A stretch of DNA of 17,012 nucleotides. Source: CAYRPN01 sp964426135. GTDB taxonomy: Bacteria > Planctomycetota > Phycisphaerae > Phycisphaerales > Phycisphaeraceae. The stretch's first letter is position 1; each line of letters starts with the position of its first letter. Positions 7,060-15,265 of this stretch are shown here, piece by piece. The translations under genes and the position numbers were made by a program. The DNA is taken from positions 1 through 17,012 of the forward strand of contig CAYRPN010000124.1 in the NCBI GenBank assembly GCA_964426135.1, written 5' to 3'. A model generated the notes under the pieces. It saw only the letters and a program-made list of their open reading frames with translations, did no database searches and had not been told where the DNA came from.

Positions 7060-7686
7060 ATGCCCGCCGCGCCACGCAATCATGCTGCCGCCGCACCCCA
7101 GCCTGTCTGGGAAGTAGCCACGCTCTATCCCGGTCAGGGTGACTGGTCACCGGAGGAATATCTGCGCCTTTCCGCGGCGACGAATCGTCTGATCGAGTTC
7201 ACGAACGGCCGGCTGGAGTTCCTTCCGATGCCCACGAAGCCCCATCAGAGGATGCTGAGGTTCCTCTTTGATCTGCTCGCTGCCTTCGTCGAATCCAACG
7301 GCCTGGGCGAAGCGTTCTTCAGTCCCATCCGCCTGCGCATCGGGCCGCGCAAATTCAGGGAGCCGGACATCGTTTACGTTGCCGCCAATCATCCGGAAGG
7401 TGAGTTGGACTATTGCGAATTCGCCGACCTCGTGGTGGAAATCATCAGCGCGGATGGGCGCAATCGCGACCTCGAAGAGAAGCGCAAGGATTATGCCGAG
7501 GGGGGCGTGCCGGAGTACTGGGTGGTCGATCCGCAGGAAGAACGGATTCTGGTGATGAAACTGAAAGGCCGGCGTTACGTGCCGCACGGAACATTCATCC
7601 GTGGGCAACGAGCGGCCTCCGCGCTGTTGAGCGGTTTTTCAGTGGATGTCTCGCAAGTGCTTGATGCCGCAAGCTCGCGTAAATGA
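7060..7686 (+). CDS. Uma2-family PD-(D/E)xK nuclease-fold protein
   Basis: A 208-residue protein of the Uma2 family (DUF820), which has a restriction-endonuclease-like fold. The expected landmarks are in order: YPGQGDWSPEEYLRLSAA near the N-terminus, a glycine-rich IEFTNGRLEFLPMPT strand, REPDIVYVA (the catalytic PD aspartate), then DLVVEIISADGRNRDLEEKR (the E and downstream K of the nuclease core) and GGVPEYWVVDPQEERILV. Family members are abundant in cyanobacteria and planctomycetes, often as scattered single genes, and their biological role is unsettled. It is the only plus-strand gene among a run of minus-strand genes and ends 27 bases from the convergent stop of the NPCBM-type gene. Start: ATG at 7060, with no Shine-Dalgarno; an upstream in-frame TTG at 7009 is less likely. 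Confidence 0.92.
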   Translation: MPAAPRNHAAAAPQPVWEVATLYPGQGDWSPEEYLRLSAATNRLIEFTNGRLEFLPMPTKPHQRMLRFLFDLLAAFVESNGLGEAFFSPIRLRIGPRKFREPDIVYVAANHPEGELDYCEFADLVVEIISADGRNRDLEEKRKDYAEGGVPEYWVVDPQEERILVMKLKGRRYVPHGTFIRGQRAASALLSGFSVDVSQVLDAASSRK

Positions 7687-7713
7687 TGATTCCGCTGGCA
7701 GAAACCATTTCAC

Positions 7714-10068
7714 TCACTTCAGGAACCCCGCGTTCGCCCACGCCGCCGCCGCCGGACTTTTCTTGTCCACGCGCAGCGTGATCGTCTTGGCGCCGGCGGG
7801 AATCTCCACCACCGCCTGCTGAAGCTGATCGGTGCGGCTCAGCACTGCCGGGTTGTCGTTGCGCCAGCGCACGTCGCCGTCGAAGGAAACTTCAAACGGC
7901 CCCGCGCCCTGCCAGCCGTCGCACATGCCCACGACCGCCACGAACTTCTTCCACGACGGATCCAGGTCGTAGGTGATCTCGCTGCCGAACGGTGTGACGC
8001 CGTAGCCGTCCTGGAATGCGCACAAGTGCATGACGAGCGGCTTGCCGTCGATCGTCTTGCCCGGCTTCAACTCCAGCTTGCGATCGTTGGAGAACGTCGC
8101 GGACTTCGCTTTCAGCGAGGTGATCGACACCTGTGGCACGATCGGCGCTTCGCGACCATCCAATCCCGTCACCAGCGGCAGCATCGTCATCTGCCCGAAC
8201 AGCAGGCCCGCCAGCTTCGCATTGCCCTGCGAGTTGGGCTTGATCTGCATGCGCAGCGTGACTTCCTTGCCGATCCACGGCCCCAGGGAATAGATGCGAT
8301 CGTTGAAATCCCCCGGCGGCGACGCAAGCGTCTTCACATCGCCGTTGAGCATGGAATCGGCGCGCTCCTTGTCGACCAGGAGATTGAACTCGTGTCCGCT
8401 GTTGGCGGTGTCATCGCGCGATGCGGTCACCGGCAGCCAGGCGTTGGCGTGGGTGATCTTCACGCGGCGGGTCAGTTCCAGCGGCGCGACCTGGTCGGCG
8501 GGCTTGTCGGCATCGATCACCGCGCTGGTCAGCCAGCGGCCTTCGCGCCGGCTCCACCACGGCCGCAGCGTCAGCCGCGCCAACTGGCTCTTGTCCACGG
8601 TCCACTCCGCAAGCTGAGGCCAGAGCCCGGCGAGATCGACCGGCGGCCGGTCCTTCGCCGCCGCCGCCGCGTCCACCGTCACGCTGGGCCAGAGCCAGTC
8701 CACTTCATCGCGGATATCCAAGGGATCTGAACCTTTGGGACGGCCGTCATGGCCGAAGTCGGTCACCAGAACGAGGCGGGCGGCGCCCTTGATATCCAGC
8801 GGCCCGACGCGCTGCGGATCCTCGCCGCCGCGCAGGAAGCCGCTCTCCCACAGGACCGGTCCGCCCACCTTGTCGCGCACGATCTTCACCTTGGCGCAGC
8901 CGCCTTTGCCGACCGCGCGGTTGATCCCTACCCACGTGGAAAAACTTCGGGCATGGGGCGGAAGTTCGAACTCGATCTCGCTGTAGGAGTGAGTGCCCAC
9001 GCCCAGGTCGCCGCTGGCCGTGCCTAGTTGCAGTTCGAGTCCGCGGCTGCTTGCGTTGCGACGCCAGGGCCAGATGAATCCCGTCGCGCTCTTCTGCGAT
9101 GCCGCATGTGCCGGAAGCAGCGAGAGCGGTACGTCGTTCACCTCGCGGTAGCCGCGCAGCACGATCTCATCGAACGGCACCCGCAGCGCATGCATCGCCC
9201 ATGCCGGCTGCACAATGTGATCGAACGATTCCACCTTGCCGCGGCGCTCGTGATCGATCTGCATCATCGACCGGCGATACGTCAGAGTCGCGCCGTTACC
9301 CACCACGATGCGCCCGACCAGATCCGTCGAGCCCTGCTGCGGTTTGGGCGCCGGCGACAGCAACTCATTGACGAGGGCGGGAATCACCGCGCCGCCGGGC
9401 GGATGGACTTCCGCCAGTTCCACCCAGCCCGCGGAAACCGAGCCTTCCTCGGTCAGGCCGCGAATGCCGCCGAGCACCCACTTGAGCGCCTTCACCTTGA
9501 CCCGCCGACCGTCGGCAAAAACCACGGTGCCCGGCTCCAGCGGCCCGCGCGGTTCGCGCGACAGCACGATGCGGCTGACGCTCTCCGGATGCACCGCGAT
9601 CTCCTGGCGCTCGCGAAACTCAAAGGGCGCCAGCGGCCCCTGCGGCGTCACCAGAAGGTGTGCCGGCAGCCGCGCGAACGCATCGGCAGGCGATCCGCCG
9701 ATGACCCGTCCCGGCAGCACGTCCCCGTTGGCGAACTCGACGTACGGGCCTTCCAGCTTCGACGTGATCGTCGTGTCGCGCAGAAGACGCAGCGGATTGC
9801 CCGGATCGAACAGGTTGCGGTTATTGAGCGAAGGCTGCTGCGTCTTCTCGTGCCAGTTGCGCACCTCCCGGCCGATGACGCTGGTGCCGTCGCGGAACAC
9901 GGCGATATAGCGGTCCTCCACGTTCCGGCTGCCGCCTTCCTCGCGATCGCGCCGAACGCGCGGGGCAGCTTCAGCGATCAGCGCGAGGAAAAGGGCCAAC
10001 GCGATCGCCAATAGCGCGACGACTGTCACAGGACTCTTTTCAGCCGGTTGCATCGTTCGATTCTTCAC
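7714..10068 (-). CDS. Secreted NPCBM-type carbohydrate-binding-like protein
   Basis: A 784-residue exported protein. A signal peptide or anchor spans about residues 13-35, ending ALIAEAAP. The first third has short beta units of the form FxDGxxxxGxV (YIAVFRDGTSVIGREV at 54-69, VEFANGDVLPGRV at 110-122, VVFADGRRVKV at 182-192), often seen in planctomycete envelope proteins. About residues 343-462 match the NPCBM/NEW2 pattern: LGTHSYSEIEFELP-like entry, FSTWVGIN, a central WESGFL strand, then RLVLVTDFG and DEVDWLWP. A second, weaker NPCBM-like unit fills about 655-775 (GYGVTPFGSEITYDL, FVAVVGMCDGW). NPCBM domains bind sugars in glycosidases; no catalytic domain is visible here. Start: GTG at 10068 as given, or ATG at 10053; neither has a convincing Shine-Dalgarno. 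Probable role: envelope or surface binding protein. Confidence 0.85.
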   Translation of the reverse strand: MKNRTMQPAEKSPVTVVALLAIALALFLALIAEAAPRVRRDREEGGSRNVEDRYIAVFRDGTSVIGREVRNWHEKTQQPSLNNRNLFDPGNPLRLLRDTTITSKLEGPYVEFANGDVLPGRVIGGSPADAFARLPAHLLVTPQGPLAPFEFRERQEIAVHPESVSRIVLSREPRGPLEPGTVVFADGRRVKVKALKWVLGGIRGLTEEGSVSAGWVELAEVHPPGGAVIPALVNELLSPAPKPQQGSTDLVGRIVVGNGATLTYRRSMMQIDHERRGKVESFDHIVQPAWAMHALRVPFDEIVLRGYREVNDVPLSLLPAHAASQKSATGFIWPWRRNASSRGLELQLGTASGDLGVGTHSYSEIEFELPPHARSFSTWVGINRAVGKGGCAKVKIVRDKVGGPVLWESGFLRGGEDPQRVGPLDIKGAARLVLVTDFGHDGRPKGSDPLDIRDEVDWLWPSVTVDAAAAAKDRPPVDLAGLWPQLAEWTVDKSQLARLTLRPWWSRREGRWLTSAVIDADKPADQVAPLELTRRVKITHANAWLPVTASRDDTANSGHEFNLLVDKERADSMLNGDVKTLASPPGDFNDRIYSLGPWIGKEVTLRMQIKPNSQGNAKLAGLLFGQMTMLPLVTGLDGREAPIVPQVSITSLKAKSATFSNDRKLELKPGKTIDGKPLVMHLCAFQDGYGVTPFGSEITYDLDPSWKKFVAVVGMCDGWQGAGPFEVSFDGDVRWRNDNPAVLSRTDQLQQAVVEIPAGAKTITLRVDKKSPAAAAWANAGFLK

Positions 10069-10097
10069 TTAGGATCGTGGCAGACATTACTTCCGTC

Positions 10098-10215
10098 GAA
10101 CTCCCCTCCCTCTTAGGGAGGGGCAGGGGGAGGGTCGGGGGAACACCTGATTGGAGACGCAAACTCGCGGTGCGCCCGACCCTCCCCTAACCCCTCCCTA
10201 AGAGGGAGGGGAATC
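10098..10215. repeat. Palindrome-ended intergenic element, copy 2
   Basis: A 118-bp copy of the element at 2738-2897, again between two minus-strand genes. The ends are 10098-10136 and 10177-10215. Both carry the 9-bp-stem, 3-base-loop hairpin (10103-10111 with 10115-10123; 10191-10199 with 10203-10211) and the inner border GGGTCG/CGACCC. The roughly 40-base core is unrelated to that of copy 1. Conserved ends around an unconserved core suggest either non-autonomous mobility or independent pairing of end units. Confidence 0.92.
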
Positions 10216-10254
10216 CGAACCGCGTATTTCGGGTGGGTCATTCAGGCACGTTTT

Positions 10255-13200
10255 TCACTTCGCCTCCAGCACGATCAGCTTCGCCGCGATCTTGCTCTTG
10301 GTCACGACGTTGGACAGTCCGACGATGTACTTCCCGTCGGTGTAAAGACCTTCGGCGTCAAACAACAGCAATTGTGCGGCGTCGTCGAGCGGGACGCTCT
10401 TCGTGTCCTTGCCGTCGGCCGCCGAAAGCCACTGGGCCCGGCGCGTGCGGATCGCCGGATCGTCCTTCTTGTCCGTGCGATCCAGCGTCACCGTCATGAT
10501 CTCATCCCCGACCGCGGGCAGGATCGCGTCGTAGTCGCCCGAGATATTCGTCTGCCACACGAGCTTGCCGGTCTTGAAATCCAGGGCCTCGATGCGATTG
10601 ACGCCGGCAACGATCACCATGTCGCCGCGCTTGCCCACAAGCCGGCGCAATCGCGGCTGCAGGTACGACCAGATTTCCTCGCCCGAGTCGGCATCCACGC
10701 AGATCACGTGCGGCGAACCGGGGGCCGTCACCACCACGCGGCCGGCATCCACCAGCAGCGGGCCGGCGGACTGGAAATCGAAGAGCGGCGGATCGGCGGT
10801 CGCCGGCACCAGCGAAAGCCGGCGCACCCAGCGCGGCGAGCCGAGCAGATCGCAGCACACCAGCGCCGACCCGGTGCGGAAGAGCAGCGTATCGCCGTGC
10901 AGCACGGGCCGGCCGACCCGATAAAGCTCTTCGCCATAGCGGGCGCGGACGACGCGCTTGGCCATCACCGATTCGCCGGACTCCGGCGCGACCCGGTTGA
11001 GAACGATGGCGGCGTTGTCGCCGGACTGGCGCTGCACGCTGAGCACGTAGATCCAGGCGCCGATGACGATCGGATCGCCCGCCAGCGCGTCGTCGTATTC
11101 CTGTCGCCACACCACATTGCCGTTGGTCAGATCGAAGCAGGTCAGCTCAAACCGGCGGTCGCGCACGAACGGCACGATGGCGCGGCGGCCGATGATCAGC
11201 GGCGTGGCGGGCTCGCCGAGGAAGGACGACATCTCGCGCGTGCTTTCCTCCTTGCGCCAGATCATCTGCCGGCTGTTCATGTCGTACGCCGAGAGCCGCC
11301 CGTGCTGATGCGCCAGCAGGACGTGGCCGGCGAAAGCGAAGCTCACCTCGCGCATGCGGTGCCCCGCACCATCGCGCAGATCGCGCGGCGGCGTCAGGTC
11401 CGCCAGGGACGACAGTTTCAGCGGACGCGCGGCGATCGCTTCGTGGTCCAGCACATTCGCCGCATCGAACATGCCCGTGCTGCGTCGCTCCTCCAGCATC
11501 GCGCTGACGATGCCCTCAAACTCGGCGACCGACATCGTGCGGCCGCCAAGTTCCACCGGCTGCTTGACCGGCTCGCCGGCCTGCACGCCCGCCATCGCCA
11601 GCGCCAGGCGTCGCTTGGCCGCCAGTGAGGGCCTGGAGGATTCCTCCGCCTGGTCGACCAGGGTCTCGTAGCGCGCCGCGGCCGAGAAAAAGTTGCCCAC
11701 GGAAAGATCGCGGTCCGCCAGCATCGCCGACGCCTGCTGCGCCGCCTCGGTGCCGTGGAACTGCGTGGCCAGCGCGTCGAGCATTTCGATGCGGCCCTGG
11801 TCAAGCGCCTGCCGCAGGCGGATCGTGGCGACGGGGCCGTACTGCTCCTTCAGTTTCGCCGCGACGGGCGGATTGGCCTCGATGAGCTGGCGCAGCAGCA
11901 CATAGGTGGCCTTGAAAAGCCGGCTTTCCTTGTCGACCGGGGCGATGCCGTCGGGCAGTGATTGCCGCGCGAGGATGCGGCAAGCGTGGTCGTAGGCTTT
12001 CGATTCCACGGATGCGAGCAGTTCGGAGACGGTGTTCAGCGACTCGCGGTCGGAGTCCACGATCAGCGGATGCGTGGGCCAGCGGGCTGGGAAGCGGCGA
12101 TACTGGAAACGCGAGTCGGCTTCGACGGTGGCGGGGCCTTCGGGCAGGTGTTCGTTCGCCTGCGCGAGCATCCAGGCGCCGAGCATGCGGGCCGTGTAAT
12201 CCTCCGCATCATTGCTGATGTACGGATACGCCGAGGCCGCCAGATGTTCGTAGCGGAGCGCGGCCATTTGCAGCGCTTCCCACTGCCCGCGTTCCCAGAG
12301 GTGATACAGATGCAGTCGGGTGGCGATGGTCGGGGCGGAGAGGTGGCCGTAGATGCCGCGCAGTTCGCCACCGAAGTCCTGCCGATACCACGCATCCAGG
12401 AGGCCGCCGACCTGATCCCGATCGCCCGCGGACCAGACGCGCTGCGCCAGATCGTCGTAGAGCGTTGCCATCGCGGCGAAATAGCGGCGATGCTTGTCGT
12501 CGTAGGTCAGGTGCAGGAGCTGCGGCAATTCCGCCAGCGCCGCCACGACCGCATCGACCGGAGCGCCCGCCTTGATCGCATGATCGATCAGGTCGAGCGC
12601 GGCCTCTTCGCGCAGATTGGACCGGGCCGGGTTCGTGAGCAGCGCCGCGCTGGCGGCGACGCGCCAATCCCTCAGGTCCGCGCCGGCGGGCATTGCCGCG
12701 GCGAGTTGAGCGTGCGCGTCGGCGAAGCGGTCGGGGCCGCCGGTGACTGTCACCTTCACCGCGCCGGCGGCCTTGAGAAGTCGCGGATCGGCGAGCTTCG
12801 CCGAGGCGTTCAGTCGATTCACGTGAATGCCGTGAATCACCGCGCCTCGCTCGCCCTTGTCATGCAGGCCCGAAAGTGCGACGTACGCGCTGGTGCCGAC
12901 GACGCGCTGCCACTCGTAGGGGCGCCAGTCGACGAGCGACCATGACTTGCCATCCGGGCTGTAGAAGAACGAAGTGTGGCCGGCGGCGTACCGCGCGCGA
13001 AGCATGAAGCGCTGCGGCACCACCCAGCCTTCGCGGAAGCGTTTCTCGATCTCGTTGCGGTCGGAAAAGTTGTACGACAACACGCGGTGCGGACCGTGTT
13101 GCACCACGTAGATGGCCCATTGCCCGTTCTCGCCGGGAATCTGAAAGGCCAGGGCGGTCTTGTCGGACACGTCGCTCACGTCGAGCGTGACTTCCGCCGC

Positions 13201-14931
13201 GCCGCCCAGGTCGATGGGCGCGGTCTCAATTTGGAATCCAATGGAACTGTCCGCGTTGCGCCGAATGGTGATTGAGCCATCCTCGCCCTTCTTCTGTTCG
13301 ACCACCAGATCGCGCGAGTCGTCGCGGAACTTCCACGTCAACTCCGCGGGCCGCAGCACTTCCTTCGGCGCCGGCGCGGCCGCGGAGAAGTTGCTCGTCA
13401 GCGGCTTGAGGCGCAGATCCTCGATGAGCCACACCCGGCCTTCCATGTCCATCGTCGCTTCGCTGGGGGGCTTGCTCAGCGGTACGGCGAGAACCGGCAC
13501 ATCGCCGCGAGCCACCACGATGTGGCCGTCCTGGTAGCGAAGGTCGACGGCACCTTCGCGGAACATGCGCCAGCGGCCGCCGTCGTCGCCCAGCACGCGC
13601 GCGTACTTCAGAGCCGTCTCGTCCACCGGACCGAAGTGGTACGTGCCCTTGAGTCCCTGGCCCGCACCGGATTGGGCGGATTGGCGGAGCACCGCGGCGT
13701 TAAGCACCTGCCGTTTGATGCCGGGGCCTTCCCATTCCAGTTTGATCGAGGCGTCGCCATAGTCCTCGAAATACTCGACGATGATCTCGTGTCGACCCGC
13801 GGGCAGTTCGATTTCACTGGAACTGGCGGCGACGGGACCGCCGCGCCATTGATGAATGACGGGGTTGCCCATCACGTGGACAATCACGCCGTCGTCGCCA
13901 TTGGCGTGAAAGCGATACTTGCCGGCCCTTTCCACCTTCAGCGCGCCGACCCAGCGCACCGCGAAGTAGTCATTCGTCACACCCATGCCCGGCGAACCGG
14001 CGCCCCAGTTGAAGTTGAGATCGCCGTCGATGCGCTCCACGCGCTGCTTGCGGAGGAACTTGGCGGGGTCCGACTCGCGCGGCAGCGTCATCGCGGCGGC
14101 GCCGGCGCCGCGCTGCATGGCATAGGCTCGCAGCGAACCCTCAAACTGCTCGATGCGGATCGACTCATCGCCGGCCGTGAAATCCCAGCGCAGCTTGCGA
14201 AGCTCCGACAGCCGCATGCGGATCGCCCGGCCCTTGTCGCTGGGCGGAATCAATTCGTAGCGCCCGTTCAGCGGCGTGCTCCACTCGCGGTCCAGCGCGG
14301 TGAACTTGGCGCCGGCCATGGCGCGCATGATCAGCGGCAGGCGCGAGACCCACGTGCGGTCGCCGCGCGCCGACGGATCATCAAAGAGCCGCCACGCCGG
14401 CGCCCAGGGCTGCAGCGGAGGCTCCACCAGCGGGCCGGCGGGCAGCGGCGCGGGAGGCTCGGTGCCGCCGGGCGTCGTCTTGTCGCCCTTGCCTGGATCG
14501 ACAACCACCGCCTTGTTCTTGTCTTCCTCGCCATTGCCCGGATCGATGATGACCGGCGGCTTGTTGATGTTGGCGAGAACGTCCTCGGGCTTCTCCTTCT
14601 GATTCAGTTTGATCGCCAGGCCGACTCCGCCCGTCACCAGCCCGCCGATCGCCAGCAGAATGATGGACAGCCAAAGCCAGCGGAGCCGACCGCGCTCGTT
14701 GCTCATCTGCTCGATCTTCTGGATGAAGTCCTCCGGGCTCATGGCCGCCGGCGCCAGCCGGGTGGAGAGCCCCGTTTCCAAGCGCAGTTCCTCGAGCAAG
14801 GCAGCGCGCACCGCCGGGCTGGCGCCAAGCGCCTGGCGCAGCCGGCCGAGCTGGTCCTCGGTCAGATCCTGCGGCAGATTGTTCTGCAGCAGTTCGATCA
14901 ACTCGTTGTCATTCGATCCCTGCCAGATCAT
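10255..14931 (-). CDS. Giant transmembrane anti-sigma-like PA14 / PQQ-propeller protein
   Basis: A 1558-residue single-pass membrane protein. Residues 1-80 are cytoplasmic and helical (DLTEDQLGRLRQAL, then SPAVRAALLEELRLETGL), matching the short anti-sigma-like N-terminus of planctomycete FecR/LamG proteins; there is no zinc-binding HxxxCxxC. A membrane helix lies at about 84-107. Then come a charged Pro/Gly linker (111-180) with two related VDPGxG units, a PA14-like domain (about 297-418: YFAVRWVGALKVERAGKYRF, HANGDDGVIVHV, GRHEIIVEYFE), a lectin-like beta domain (about 520-710, FFYSPDGKSW), an alpha-helical TPR-like region (about 765-1115), and a PQQ-like propeller (about 1195-1558: AYDMNSRQMIWR, CFDLTNGNVVWR, VDADSGEEIW, ALDFKTGKLVW). 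It lies 334 bp downstream of the ECF sigma gene. I infer an envelope sensor that restrains that sigma. Start: ATG at 14931, preceded by GGAAAGGTGG; the longer frame to 14967 lacks this. Confidence 0.86.
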   Translation of the reverse strand: MIWQGSNDNELIELLQNNLPQDLTEDQLGRLRQALGASPAVRAALLEELRLETGLSTRLAPAAMSPEDFIQKIEQMSNERGRLRWLWLSIILLAIGGLVTGGVGLAIKLNQKEKPEDVLANINKPPVIIDPGNGEEDKNKAVVVDPGKGDKTTPGGTEPPAPLPAGPLVEPPLQPWAPAWRLFDDPSARGDRTWVSRLPLIMRAMAGAKFTALDREWSTPLNGRYELIPPSDKGRAIRMRLSELRKLRWDFTAGDESIRIEQFEGSLRAYAMQRGAGAAAMTLPRESDPAKFLRKQRVERIDGDLNFNWGAGSPGMGVTNDYFAVRWVGALKVERAGKYRFHANGDDGVIVHVMGNPVIHQWRGGPVAASSSEIELPAGRHEIIVEYFEDYGDASIKLEWEGPGIKRQVLNAAVLRQSAQSGAGQGLKGTYHFGPVDETALKYARVLGDDGGRWRMFREGAVDLRYQDGHIVVARGDVPVLAVPLSKPPSEATMDMEGRVWLIEDLRLKPLTSNFSAAAPAPKEVLRPAELTWKFRDDSRDLVVEQKKGEDGSITIRRNADSSIGFQIETAPIDLGGAAEVTLDVSDVSDKTALAFQIPGENGQWAIYVVQHGPHRVLSYNFSDRNEIEKRFREGWVVPQRFMLRARYAAGHTSFFYSPDGKSWSLVDWRPYEWQRVVGTSAYVALSGLHDKGERGAVIHGIHVNRLNASAKLADPRLLKAAGAVKVTVTGGPDRFADAHAQLAAAMPAGADLRDWRVAASAALLTNPARSNLREEAALDLIDHAIKAGAPVDAVVAALAELPQLLHLTYDDKHRRYFAAMATLYDDLAQRVWSAGDRDQVGGLLDAWYRQDFGGELRGIYGHLSAPTIATRLHLYHLWERGQWEALQMAALRYEHLAASAYPYISNDAEDYTARMLGAWMLAQANEHLPEGPATVEADSRFQYRRFPARWPTHPLIVDSDRESLNTVSELLASVESKAYDHACRILARQSLPDGIAPVDKESRLFKATYVLLRQLIEANPPVAAKLKEQYGPVATIRLRQALDQGRIEMLDALATQFHGTEAAQQASAMLADRDLSVGNFFSAAARYETLVDQAEESSRPSLAAKRRLALAMAGVQAGEPVKQPVELGGRTMSVAEFEGIVSAMLEERRSTGMFDAANVLDHEAIAARPLKLSSLADLTPPRDLRDGAGHRMREVSFAFAGHVLLAHQHGRLSAYDMNSRQMIWRKEESTREMSSFLGEPATPLIIGRRAIVPFVRDRRFELTCFDLTNGNVVWRQEYDDALAGDPIVIGAWIYVLSVQRQSGDNAAIVLNRVAPESGESVMAKRVVRARYGEELYRVGRPVLHGDTLLFRTGSALVCCDLLGSPRWVRRLSLVPATADPPLFDFQSAGPLLVDAGRVVVTAPGSPHVICVDADSGEEIWSYLQPRLRRLVGKRGDMVIVAGVNRIEALDFKTGKLVWQTNISGDYDAILPAVGDEIMTVTLDRTDKKDDPAIRTRRAQWLSAADGKDTKSVPLDDAAQLLLFDAEGLYTDGKYIVGLSNVVTKSKIAAKLIVLEAK

Positions 14932-15265
14932 GGCGTTCCACCTTTCCGGTGGTTGATGCGAGTACATGGCGAGAGACTAAGAGCGTTTCGGGTGGCCGGG
15001 GCAAGAGCGTTTCGGGTGGCCGGGGCAAGAGCGTTTCGGGTGGCCGGGGCAGGAGGCTTTGCGGATGCCCCGGATGGGTTCACCTTGCTCCAGCGAATCG
15101 CGATGTCCGCAGACTTGCTGATCACGGCGCGCCCTTCCGGGGCTTGCGCGGACTCCAGCCCCGGCCACCCGGAAAAGTTCTCAGGCTCCGAGCCGGTGTG
15201 AACTGGCGAGTCTTGTGTCGCGGCGGGCGAGCGGGGCGCGCATGGATGATTGTGTTTCCAGGTCT
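14932..15265. other. Gene-free gap between sigma gene and giant membrane protein
   Basis: This 334-base stretch holds no convincing gene. Besides the 24-bp tandem repeats at 14979-15050, it has an inverted partner of their core, GCCCCGGCCACCCG (15158-15171), and a smaller perfect 8-bp inverted repeat, CCGGGGCA at 15044-15051 with TGCCCCGG at 15066-15073. A minus-strand open frame runs through it (14928-15566) but overlaps both neighbours and is rich in A, P and R, as expected from GC bias. The promoter of the giant gene, if separate from that of the sigma gene, should lie here. Confidence 0.75.
14979..15050. repeat. Three perfect 24-bp tandem repeats
   Basis: Three identical copies of a 24-base unit occur at 14979-15002, 15003-15026 and 15027-15050, beginning AAGAGCG and ending GGTGGCCGGGGC. 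The array lies 48 bases upstream of the start codon of the giant membrane protein, within its leader or promoter. The core CGGGTGGCCGGGGC has an inverted partner at 15158-15171, so any one copy could pair with it in alternative folds. Perfect identity among copies suggests recent expansion. Confidence 0.95.

Noticed and set aside
13522..15201. Plus-strand 559-codon open frame ending in repeated AFRVAGAR units
   Set aside because: The peptide repeat is only the 24-bp tandem array read in frame; the rest is antisense to the giant membrane protein.
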